A stretch of 7,329 nt of DNA from Gammaproteobacteria bacterium (lineage in GTDB: Bacteria > Pseudomonadota > Gammaproteobacteria > Tenderiales > Tenderiaceae). The translations under genes were made by a program, and so were the position numbers. The notes beneath the pieces are model-generated. The model was not told the DNA's origin and ran no database searches. It worked only from the letters and a program-made list of their open reading frames with translations. The stretch lies in the NCBI GenBank assembly GCA_027001525.1, contig JALTMR010000113.1, positions 1 through 7,329 on the forward strand, in the 5' to 3' direction. Positions 1 through 7,176 of this stretch are shown piece by piece (position 1 is the first letter of the stretch; the number at the start of each line of letters is the position of its first letter).

Positions 1-1215
1 CCCCGGTGCCCCCTCGGCCCACACCCGGCCACCGTGACGGGCCACAATGCGCCGCACCGTCGCCAGACCAATGCCGGAGCCGTCAAACTCCTTGCCATGC
101 AGGCGCTGAAACGGGCCGAACAGTTTGTCAGCGTACTGCATGTCAAACCCCGCGCCATTGTCTGTAACGAAGTAGACGCTCTCTTCCCCCTGGTGGCTGA
201 CGCCCACCTCGATGCTCGGCTGCGGCGTCTTGCTGGTATATTTCCAGGCGTTGTCGAGCAGGTTCTCCAATACAATTTCCAGCAGGTTCCGGTCACCCGC
301 GGCCTGCATTCCCGGCTTAACAAACACCTCCACCGAACGATCAGGAGACTCCGCCCGCAAGTTGGCGACAATGCGGTTGGCCAGCAGGCTCAGGTCCACC
401 TCTTCGTAGTGGATCTCACCGTAGGTCAGGCGGGACAAACGCAGCAGCGCTTCGATCATCTCCCCCATGTTATCGGTGGCGCTGCGAATGCGTGCCAGGT
501 AGTCGAGCCCCGCCGGGCTGAGCTGATCGTTGCAGTCCTCCGCCAGCGCCTGGGCAAAACCACTGATGTGTCGCAACGGGGCACGCAGGTCGTGCGACAC
601 GGAGTAGTTGAATGAGATCAGCTCCTGGTTCAGCCGGGTCAGCTCGGCGGTGCGCTCTGCCACGCGCTGCCCGAGCTTTGCGTTGACCTCCCGCAGCGCC
701 ATCTCCTTGCCCACCAACTGGCGATTTTTCTGCTCGATCTCCTCCAGCTTGGACTCAAGCTTGCGCACCAGGCGCACGCTGTACTGGCGATAGAAATCAC
801 TGTCGTTTGGCTCGTGGCGCTCCGCCTCTGGGGCCGGTCTGTCTGCCGATCTACGCTTCAGCATGTTGGCGATTTCGCGTAGAAAAACCGGCCCCTCCAG
901 CGGCTTGACCAAAAACAGGTCGGCCCCCAGGCTGAGCGCGAACTCTTCATCTTTCGGCTCGGTGTAGGTGGCGGTGTAGAAGACGAAGGGAATCGACTTC
1001 AGTTGGGCGTCGGCCCGCCACGCCCGGCACAGCGCGAAGCCATCCATTACCGGCATCAGAATGTCGGAAATAATCAATTGGGGGGGAACCTGGCGCGCCA
1101 GCTCCAGGGCCTGCTGGCCGTCACTGGCCTCCAGCACCTCGTCCCCCCGGGCACTCAGCAGGGCGCGCAACAGATAGAGGTTTTCACGCTTGTCATCAAC
1201 GATCAGGACCTTCAT
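1..1215 (-). CDS. Response regulator-histidine kinase (REC-coiled coil-HisKA-HATPase), 3' end cut by window edge
   Basis: A soluble two-component protein with its receiver at the N-terminus. Translation from the ATG at 1215 gives 405 codons with no stop up to base 1. The REC domain spans residues 1-120, with acidic pair D7/D8, phospho-acceptor D51 in a SDILMP context, T81 and K104-P105. A charged coiled coil follows at about 145-195. HisKA comes next with phospho-acceptor H208 in a phytochrome-type VSHDLRAPLRHI motif. The HATPase has its N box at N318/N322, G1 box DNGAGF at 352-357, F box at 366-369 and G2 box GSGIGLA at 379-385. The frame is still open inside the final HATPase strands, so probably only some 10-20 residues are missing. 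There is no membrane segment. AAGGAG lies 7 nt before the start and the gap to the upstream receiver gene is 15 nt. Family knowledge suggests an intermediate kinase whose activity depends on phosphorylation of its own REC; its input and partner here are inferred. Confidence 0.93.
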   Translation of the reverse strand, partial: MKVLIVDDKRENLYLLRALLSARGDEVLEASDGQQALELARQVPPQLIISDILMPVMDGFALCRAWRADAQLKSIPFVFYTATYTEPKDEEFALSLGADLFLVKPLEGPVFLREIANMLKRRSADRPAPEAERHEPNDSDFYRQYSVRLVRKLESKLEEIEQKNRQLVGKEMALREVNAKLGQRVAERTAELTRLNQELISFNYSVSHDLRAPLRHISGFAQALAEDCNDQLSPAGLDYLARIRSATDNMGEMIEALLRLSRLTYGEIHYEEVDLSLLANRIVANLRAESPDRSVEVFVKPGMQAAGDRNLLEIVLENLLDNAWKYTSKTPQPSIEVGVSHQGEESVYFVTDNGAGFDMQYADKLFGPFQRLHGKEFDGSGIGLATVRRIVARHGGRVWAEGAPG

Positions 1216-1222
1216 GGTGGTT

Positions 1223-1228
1223 CTCCTT
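1223..1228 (-). promoter_or_regulatory. Ribosome binding site of the REC-kinase gene
   Basis: AAGGAG on the minus strand sits 7 nt upstream of the ATG at 1215, in the 15-nt gap after the receiver gene's TAA. It is the strongest Shine-Dalgarno in the window. It fixes the start of a gene whose other end is outside the window. Confidence 0.8.
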
Positions 1229-1230
1229 TT

Positions 1231-1605
1231 TTATACCTCAACATCCTGCAGGTAAGTTTCCACCTCGCTGACAAAGCTGTCCGGGTCGATGGGTTTCTGG
1301 ATGTAACCGTCACAGCCGGCTGCCAATATCGCCTCACGATCGCCGGCCATGACCTTGGCGGTCAGGGCGACGACCAGCGGGGCCGCCATGCCGGCCTTGA
1401 TCTGCCGGGTCGCCTCCAGGCCATCCATGCCGGGCATCTGGATATCCATCAGAACCAGGGCGGGACGCTGCGTCTGCGCCACCGCAACAGCCTCCTGACC
1501 GTTGTGGGCTTCACAAATTTCATAGCCGCTGCGCTCCAGTAAGAAGCGTGCCAGGTAAAGGTTCTGGGCATTGTCGTCCACAATCAACAGCGTCGGTTTT
1601 GGCAT
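1231..1605 (-). CDS. Stand-alone single-domain response regulator (CheY/DivK type)
   Basis: A 124-residue protein made of one complete receiver domain with no output domain. The catalytic set is intact: acidic D10/D11, phospho-acceptor D54 in a MDIQMPGMDG context, switch threonine T82 and K104-P105. The sequence resembles receivers that serve hybrid kinases, such as the DivK/CckA-type class, rather than DNA-binding regulators. It lies 9 nt after the hybrid kinase and 15 nt before the REC-kinase, so it probably shuttles phosphoryl groups or binds a partner protein between the two. Its ribosome binding site is weak: GGAG lies about 12 nt upstream, overlapping the end of the kinase gene, so translation is probably coupled. 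Which kinase phosphorylates it is not shown by the sequence. Confidence 0.95.
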   Translation of the reverse strand: MPKPTLLIVDDNAQNLYLARFLLERSGYEICEAHNGQEAVAVAQTQRPALVLMDIQMPGMDGLEATRQIKAGMAAPLVVALTAKVMAGDREAILAAGCDGYIQKPIDPDSFVSEVETYLQDVEV

Positions 1606-1614
1606 GATTTCGAT

Positions 1615-4353
1615 CTACTCCCTCGCTAGGCCGGCCAGGCTATCGGCAATTTCTCGCAACATCTCCTCGCGCTCATACTGCCCCTTAACCAGCAGGCCTT
1701 CGGTGTGTTCGCGCAGATAACTCGCCTCGGCCTCGCTCAGCGTCTTGGCGCTGACGATGATAATGGGCAGCGCCTGCGTGGCGGGGTCGGCCTTGAGGCG
1801 TCGAATCACATCAAAGCCGGTCATGTCCGGCATCATCAAATCGAGCAGTATCAGATCCGGGCAACGGGCCTGCACTGCGGCCACCCCCTGGGCACCGCTG
1901 TCGGCCACCCGTACCTGATAGCCGGCCGGCTCAAGTAGCGCGCGGGCAAGCTCGGCGTCCTCCGCCGCATCGTCCACCACCAGCACATCCCGGATCTCGC
2001 CGTGGAGTTCAGACAGGCAGGTAAACAGTCGGGCCTTGTCCACCGGCTTGGTGAGGTAGTCCACCGCCCCCAGGGTCACGCCAAGGCTGTGTTCATCCAG
2101 CATGGAGATGATCACCACGGGGATGTGGCGGGTCCGGGCATCCTCTTTCAGGGCGCTCAGGGTGCTCCAGCCATCCTGATCCGGCATCAGGATATCCAGC
2201 GTAATGGCGAAGGGCTGCTGGCTGCGGGCCAGTATCAACGCCTCTCGCCCGCCACTGGCGGTAATAACGGAGTAACCCTGATCCTGCAGATAGAAATGCA
2301 ACAGGGCTCGGGTCTTTTCATCATCATCGACCACCAGCACCAGCAGCCGGCCCGCCGCTGCCGGGGCTTCACTGGAGGGGATGGAGGCGGGGGCAGGCAG
2401 CGCCTGGGGAGACACCGGCGGGGGGGCGGCATCCTGCACGGCATTGTCCAACTCCACCCGGAAGGTGGAGCCTTTCCCCGGGGTGCTCCGGGCCGAAATT
2501 CGTCCCCCCAGCAGTTCGACAAAACGGCGGCTGATGGTCAGACCCAGGCCGGTCCCCTCGTACTCGCGTTCGGTGCGGTTGTCCGCCTGTTCGAAGGCGT
2601 CGAAAATATGGGCCAGGCTCTGCGGGGCGATACCGATGCCTGTATCGCTCACCTCAAAGATCACTCCGTTGCGGCGCTGCCGGCACACCAGGGTGATATT
2701 GCCCTGCTCGGTAAACTTGATGGCGTTTCCCACCAGGTTGAGCAAGATCTGGCGTAACTTTCCCCGATCGCTCATCAGGTGATCGGGGACATAGCCCGAG
2801 AGCTGCAAGGCCAGCCCCTTGGCATCGGCCAGCGGCTGCATCAGGGCCTGCACCTCTTCGAGCAGCGGCAGCAACTCGAACGCCTTGACGGTAACCTCCA
2901 CCTTGCCCGCCTCCACCTTGGAGAGGTCGAGAATGTCATTGATCAGCTCCAGCAGATGGCGCGCCGAGCCGTAGACCATATTCAGCTGGCGCGCCTGTTC
3001 CTCGTTGATCTCACCGGCCATGCCATCTTTCAAAATGCCGGTAAAGCCGATAATGGAGTTGAGCGGGGTCCGCAGTTCGTGGCTCATGTTGGCCAGAAAG
3101 GTCGACTTGCTGCGATTGGCGTTATTGGCTGCCATTTCAGCCTGTTTGCGCACCTCGACCTCCTGCTTGAGCCGGGTGTTGGCCTCGGCCAGCTCGCGGG
3201 TCCGTTCAACAACCTTCTCTTCCAGCTCTTCGTAAGCCCGGTGCAGCGCCTGGGCCGCCGCTTTTCGTTCACGGATATCCTGTACCGATACCACCCGGAC
3301 GCTGCGCCCCTCCACCTGCCAGGTGCGGCCCCGGATCTCCACCGGAATGTGTGAACCGTCTTTGGCAAGCAACTCGATTTCGTAAGCGGCAGCGGCCCCC
3401 GAGCGGGTATTCTCCAACACCTCGGCATGGCAGGCAGGGACGACAAAGTCGAGAATGTTCTTCCCCAGCATCTCGTCGATGGAATAGCCCCCCAGATTGA
3501 TCAGGCCGGGATTGACGTCCAGCACTTTGCCATCTTCGTGAAACAAAACCCCTTCGCAGGTGGCCTGAAAAAAACGCGACAGGCGCTCTTCGCTCAGTTC
3601 GCGGGCGCGATCCGCAATGTCTCTGGCCGTCTCGTGTTGCTGGATGCGTTCCAGCATCTGGTTGAAAGCGCTGTACAGGCGACCGATTTCATCCGTCGAA
3701 TCAAACTGAACACGCTGGCTGTAGTCCATGCTCCGGGCGATATCCCGCGCCGCGCTGGCCAGGGTCAGCACCGGCCTGGAGATGACGCTTTGCAGCACAC
3801 TGGCCAGCAGATAGGCCAGCGCGATAAGCACCACGGCGGCAATCAGCAGAAACACGCCGTACTGCTGCAACTTTTCATCCAGCGCCCGGGTAGACAACAG
3901 CAGATAGAGGGTGCCGTATTCGTGCCCCTGGTAGCGCACCGGCCTCGCCACATGGAGATAATCGCCGTGAAATTCGGCCAGCTCCCGCTGCCCGGCGTCG
4001 AGCTGGCGGGGTATGCGGGCATCGGGGGAAGCGGCGGCCGCTGGCTCATCATGGAGGCTGACGAACAGCTTGCCTTGTCTGTCGTAGAGAAAGGCATTGA
4101 CGATGGCCGGCGTGGCCAGCAAGCCGGACAAGGTTTCAGCGGCGGCCGTCTTGTCACCAAAAGAGAGATCTGCGGCGGCGTAACCCCCGACAGTCCGGGC
4201 AATGGTGACGGCGTTATCCAGCATGCCCTGTTTGAGTGTTTTGACATCCTTGAGCATGACAAACCCCAGCCCCAGGCCGACGATGGGAACGGCCACAGCC
4301 AGAATGACGAGAATAATCCGCTGGCGCAGGGAGCGGTGCCTCAGCAGCTTCAT
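1615..4353 (-). CDS. Membrane hybrid sensor histidine kinase: CHASE8-like sensor, HAMP, PAS, HisKA, HATPase, two RECs
   Basis: A 912-residue inner-membrane kinase. TM1 is at about 12-34, followed by a periplasmic region at 35-165 that resembles CHASE8 (LSFGDKTAAAETLSGL near 63-78, LYDRQGKLF at 89-97, YGTLYLLL at 146-153). TM2 is at about 166-188. HAMP follows at 187-242 with P194 and DEIG at 221-224. A PAS domain spans about 255-363 and a coiled coil 364-415. HisKA carries H425 in MSHELRTPLNS. The HATPase has N539/N543, a DTGIG box at 570-574, the F box at 584-587 and GTGLGL at 600-605. After a Pro/Ala-rich linker (642-667) come REC1 (D676/D677, D720, S750, K769-P770) and REC2 (D794/D795, D838, S868, K890 followed by Gly, not Pro). 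The start is ATG 4353, sharing ATGA with the end of the YfiR gene, with GGAG 7 nt upstream. CHASE8 is the sensor class of YfiN, which YfiR controls in Pseudomonas, so control by the adjacent YfiR-like protein is inferred. No HPt domain is present. Confidence 0.95.
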   Translation of the reverse strand: MKLLRHRSLRQRIILVILAVAVPIVGLGLGFVMLKDVKTLKQGMLDNAVTIARTVGGYAAADLSFGDKTAAAETLSGLLATPAIVNAFLYDRQGKLFVSLHDEPAAAASPDARIPRQLDAGQRELAEFHGDYLHVARPVRYQGHEYGTLYLLLSTRALDEKLQQYGVFLLIAAVVLIALAYLLASVLQSVISRPVLTLASAARDIARSMDYSQRVQFDSTDEIGRLYSAFNQMLERIQQHETARDIADRARELSEERLSRFFQATCEGVLFHEDGKVLDVNPGLINLGGYSIDEMLGKNILDFVVPACHAEVLENTRSGAAAAYEIELLAKDGSHIPVEIRGRTWQVEGRSVRVVSVQDIRERKAAAQALHRAYEELEEKVVERTRELAEANTRLKQEVEVRKQAEMAANNANRSKSTFLANMSHELRTPLNSIIGFTGILKDGMAGEINEEQARQLNMVYGSARHLLELINDILDLSKVEAGKVEVTVKAFELLPLLEEVQALMQPLADAKGLALQLSGYVPDHLMSDRGKLRQILLNLVGNAIKFTEQGNITLVCRQRRNGVIFEVSDTGIGIAPQSLAHIFDAFEQADNRTEREYEGTGLGLTISRRFVELLGGRISARSTPGKGSTFRVELDNAVQDAAPPPVSPQALPAPASIPSSEAPAAAGRLLVLVVDDDEKTRALLHFYLQDQGYSVITASGGREALILARSQQPFAITLDILMPDQDGWSTLSALKEDARTRHIPVVIISMLDEHSLGVTLGAVDYLTKPVDKARLFTCLSELHGEIRDVLVVDDAAEDAELARALLEPAGYQVRVADSGAQGVAAVQARCPDLILLDLMMPDMTGFDVIRRLKADPATQALPIIIVSAKTLSEAEASYLREHTEGLLVKGQYEREEMLREIADSLAGLARE

Positions 4354-4937
4354 GGCGCCACTCCGTTTCTGGCCTGAGCCTCGGGGGGAACCACGATGGC
4401 GAGCTTGAGCAGCCGTGCGCTGATCTGCAAGCCGGCGGCCCGGGCGGCCTGGGGGTTAATCTCGAAACGGACCTTGCCGCCCTGATGGACAAAATTGATC
4501 ATCACGCCCTGTTCGGCAAAGCCCGGCGTATCCGCCACGGTCAGTACGGGACTGTTGCCCAGGTTGCGCCGAATATGGGCCAGATTGTGCTGCTCCGAGG
4601 TGCTGATAAACAGCATGTCACACGCCTTCACCTCTTCTGGCTGGTGGATGTCGACAAACACGGCGGAGCGGCCGTCAATGGGGGTCAGCTTCACCAGATC
4701 CTCCAGTGCCCCCTGAAAAGGGTTGTCACCAATGGTGCATAACCTGAACACCTGCGCCGGGCGAGCCGGCCAGCGGACAAAGTGGGTAAATTTGCCAATG
4801 AAGGCGGCCTTCAGTTCATACTCGCCCACCTGCGCCCAGCCGGGTATCGAGACGCTGGCCAGCACCATCGACACCAGCAAGGGGGCCACCCGGCGCATGT
4901 TTTTTGCCTTGCTCATGCCCGATTCACTCATGGCCAT
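4350..4937 (-). CDS. YfiR/DUF4154 family periplasmic protein
   Basis: A 195-residue exported protein with a basic N-terminus, a hydrophobic core at about 17-31 and likely cleavage after A35 or Q36. The mature part carries DUF4154 hallmarks: YELKAAFIGKFTHFVRWP at 40-57, LCTIGDNPF at 66-74, CDMLFIS at 106-112, then MINFV at 146-150, VRFEIN at 156-161 and ARLLKLA at 174-180. C67 and C106 are 39 residues apart, as I recall for the Cys71-Cys110 pair of Pseudomonas YfiR; a counterpart of the second YfiR disulfide (Cys145-Cys152) is absent. YfiR is known to repress the membrane cyclase YfiN through its periplasmic domain. Here the gene is fused by ATGA overlap to a CHASE8-like kinase, so kinase control is inferred. 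The start is ambiguous: ATG 4937 has AGGG about 10 nt upstream, while ATG 4931 would give a 4-nt ATGA overlap with the receptor gene, and ATG 4916 also keeps the signal peptide. Confidence 0.93.
   Translation of the reverse strand: MAMSESGMSKAKNMRRVAPLLVSMVLASVSIPGWAQVGEYELKAAFIGKFTHFVRWPARPAQVFRLCTIGDNPFQGALEDLVKLTPIDGRSAVFVDIHQPEEVKACDMLFISTSEQHNLAHIRRNLGNSPVLTVADTPGFAEQGVMINFVHQGGKVRFEINPQAARAAGLQISARLLKLAIVVPPEAQARNGVAP
4361..4364 (-). promoter_or_regulatory. Ribosome binding site of the hybrid kinase, inside the yfiR-like gene
   Basis: GGAG on the minus strand lies 7 nt before the kinase ATG at 4353 and inside the last codons of the YfiR-like gene. It supports the ATGA-overlap start, so kinase translation probably follows termination of the preceding frame. 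Confidence 0.65.
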
Positions 4938-7147
4938 TTGAGCGCCACCCTGACGTAGAGCGCCCGCCCATCCTGCAAAAACTGATGCGGCCCGGAGCGC
5001 CGCACATTGGCCTGGTAGATCTGCGCATCGGTCAGGTTGGTGACGGTAACGAAACCATCCACGGTCTGACCGAGCAGCGCGATATCGCGCACCGACAGCG
5101 TGGCATCAAGTTGATGGCTGGATTCGATGGTGAAGAGTTCATCGATCTCCTTGTTGCCGCTCAACGCATCGTACGCAGCGATATACCTGTAGAGCAGATT
5201 GGCACTGAGCCCGGAGGAGAAGCGGTAGCTGAGCCCCAGGTTAAGCCGCTGCCTGGGGATTGAGACGAGATCCGCCGTTTGGCCCTGACTGACCTGTTCG
5301 GCCGCGACGATCCGGGAACCACTCAACACACCGAGCCAGCGACCGGCTTGTGCGTCCAGCTGAAACTCCAGCCCGGTGACGCTCTGCTCATCCACCTGCC
5401 CGATGCCCGAGCCAATCGTCGAGCCAACCGAGCCGAGAAAGTCGCTCACCCGGTTGTGATAGGTGGCAAAAAAGACCTGGGAATCGGGGCTCAACACCTG
5501 GGAGTAGTTCGCCTCCACAGAGCGCAGTTTGGCCGGTTCCACATCGGGGTCGCTGGCCAGCTCAAACACATTGGGCTCGCGAAAAGCCTCGCCATACAAA
5601 AATTTGAACACACGCCCCGGCCGCGCTTGCCAAACCAGACCCAGGCGGGGGTTCAGGGTGTTGCCGTAGTGGTTCTGCCGGTCTGCGCGCACGCCGGCCG
5701 TGAGCCAGAAAACATCGTCCACCAGTTCCGATTTAATCTGTGCAAACAGGCCTTGCTTGATATTGTCGTATGATGCTTTTCGTTTCGAGGTATCCAGCGG
5801 TACGTTATCGCTGGCCCCGACGCCCCTTGCCGCATCCGTCACCACCAGACCGATGTAGTGGATTGAGTCGTAGGTGTAACCGGCAATCAGCCCCGTGGCC
5901 TCGTTGATCGCCCAGTCAAACTGAACTTCCAGCTTGTCCCGGCGCGAACCCTGACTGCGCTTGTTGCTGTAGCGGTGGATGAAATATTGCTCGATATCGG
6001 CGCGATCGATGTTGGCCGGATCAAGGTAGCCATTGGCCACCAGATTTTGGGCAAAGCTGAGGGAGGGATCGACCACGTCCGTGGGCGCAAAAGTAAAAAT
6101 ATCAAGATCATCGGGGGCCTCCAGCCGAGCATCAGGATCATGCCCGGCGGCGTAGCGCCCCCATAGTGCCGAGCGGGTGTGCTGGTACTCTATTTTCAGT
6201 GTCTTGTCGGCACCGAGCGGCAGGTTTGTGCCGACATAGGCCAGGCTGACCTCCCGGTTGTCTTCGCCGCGGGTGTAGTCCCAGCGCAGTTTTTCCAGCC
6301 CATGGGACTGCCTGTTTTTGTAGTAGTTAACGCCCAGGTAGTAGTTTTTATAGTCAAGCTGCAGGTTCAGTGGCTGGCTGGCAGCGGGGTTTTCGTATCC
6401 ATCGATGGCGTTGGACGCCAGGCCGTTATCGATCCAGCCTTTGGAGAAATTTTCGCTGTCCTGCACAAACGCGGTGAAATCCTCTTCATCACTTTTGTAC
6501 ACCATGCCACTGGCACTAAAGCGCCACGCGCCCTGACGCTGCCCATACACAAAACTGACGCCTCTGGAATCAAAGCTGCCGTAGTCCAGCGCCACCTCTG
6601 CACCGCTGTACGCCTCATCCACCTCTCGGGTAATGATATTGATCACCCCCGCCAGCGCGTTGGCACCGTAGAGTGCCGAACCGGGTGAGGCCATGACTTC
6701 GATGCGTTTGATGTTGTGCGTGGCAAACTGGCGGCTGATAAATGCCTCGGAAGCGATCAGGTTGTTCACTTCGCGACCGTTGATCATCAGCAGCGTCTGC
6801 GAAAAGTTGGAGACCAGGCCGCGCTGTCCTCCCCAGACCCAGGAGTGCGGATTGTAGAGATAGACACTGGGCACAGAGGCCAGGGCATCCTGCAAAAAGC
6901 GCCAGCCATTGCGGTTGATCTGCTCTTCGGTGATCACGTACACCGTGCCGGGAGCCAGTGTGGCGCGTTCAGCTGTTTTCGACACCGTGGTGACGCTGAT
7001 CTCCAGCAGGCTCTCTATATCCTGAGAGAGCAGCGCCTGCAACACATCGGCATTGGACGAAGCGACCGCCCCCTCCAGATGGCCCACGCAGAGCAGCAAC
7101 GTGCCGACACGCCAGTAAGCGCTGCGCCCCCCAAAATCCCCCTTCAT
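4928..7147 (-). CDS. TonB-dependent outer-membrane receptor (plug plus beta-barrel), ligand unknown
   Basis: A 739-residue receptor counted from ATG 7147. A signal peptide ends near AVA at 27-29. LEISVTTVSK at 48-57 matches the N-terminal pattern of a TonB-dependent receptor subfamily (LxxxEVTSVSK, then APGTVYVIT) and could serve as a TonB box. The plug runs to about 173, with INGREV at 122-127, IKRIEV at 146-151 and PGSALYGANALAGVINIIT at 155-173, all classic plug motifs. The rest is rich in alternating aromatic and polar strands typical of a 22-strand barrel, for example LNPRLGLVWQ and AFREPNVFEL. It ends in Trp-Pro, with Trp penultimate rather than a terminal aromatic. ATG 7147 is chosen because GGAGG lies 11 nt upstream and the signal peptide is then of normal length. 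ATG 7165 and GTG 7174 are in frame but have no well-placed Shine-Dalgarno. TonB-coupled uptake or ligand sensing is family knowledge; the substrate cannot be read. Its stop overlaps the YfiR-like start, implying joint function. Confidence 0.93.
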   Translation of the reverse strand: MKGDFGGRSAYWRVGTLLLCVGHLEGAVASSNADVLQALLSQDIESLLEISVTTVSKTAERATLAPGTVYVITEEQINRNGWRFLQDALASVPSVYLYNPHSWVWGGQRGLVSNFSQTLLMINGREVNNLIASEAFISRQFATHNIKRIEVMASPGSALYGANALAGVINIITREVDEAYSGAEVALDYGSFDSRGVSFVYGQRQGAWRFSASGMVYKSDEEDFTAFVQDSENFSKGWIDNGLASNAIDGYENPAASQPLNLQLDYKNYYLGVNYYKNRQSHGLEKLRWDYTRGEDNREVSLAYVGTNLPLGADKTLKIEYQHTRSALWGRYAAGHDPDARLEAPDDLDIFTFAPTDVVDPSLSFAQNLVANGYLDPANIDRADIEQYFIHRYSNKRSQGSRRDKLEVQFDWAINEATGLIAGYTYDSIHYIGLVVTDAARGVGASDNVPLDTSKRKASYDNIKQGLFAQIKSELVDDVFWLTAGVRADRQNHYGNTLNPRLGLVWQARPGRVFKFLYGEAFREPNVFELASDPDVEPAKLRSVEANYSQVLSPDSQVFFATYHNRVSDFLGSVGSTIGSGIGQVDEQSVTGLEFQLDAQAGRWLGVLSGSRIVAAEQVSQGQTADLVSIPRQRLNLGLSYRFSSGLSANLLYRYIAAYDALSGNKEIDELFTIESSHQLDATLSVRDIALLGQTVDGFVTVTNLTDAQIYQANVRRSGPHQFLQDGRALYVRVALKWP

Positions 7148-7158
7148 GCCCGCCAATG

Positions 7159-7163
7159 CCTCC
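7159..7163 (-). promoter_or_regulatory. Probable ribosome binding site of the receptor gene
   Basis: GGAGG on the minus strand precedes ATG 7147 by 11 nt. The spacing is a little long, but the site is better than anything before ATG 7165 or GTG 7174, and it is the reason the shorter start was chosen. Confidence 0.45.
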
Positions 7164-7176
7164 ATGCCCTTCACCG

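Noticed and set aside
34..615. Plus-strand open frame of 193 codons at the left edge
   Set aside because: The minus strand encodes an unbroken HisKA/HATPase over the same bases. The plus-strand product has no family signature.
1216..1230. T-rich run (TTCTCCTTTTTTA) between the receiver and REC-kinase genes, considered as a terminator
   Set aside because: No stem precedes the run, and on the coding strand it is the A-rich region and AAGGAG ribosome binding site of the next gene.
2002..2757. Plus-strand open frame of 251 codons opposite the kinase catalytic and REC1 region
   Set aside because: It is antisense to conserved HATPase/REC coding sequence and shows no recognisable motif or good ribosome binding site, so it is a shadow frame.
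3427..4377. Long plus-strand open frame of 316 codons opposite the hybrid kinase
   Set aside because: It is antisense to a kinase with intact motifs, and its translation is Gln/His/Gly-rich low-complexity sequence with no domain. It is a shadow of GC-rich codon bias.
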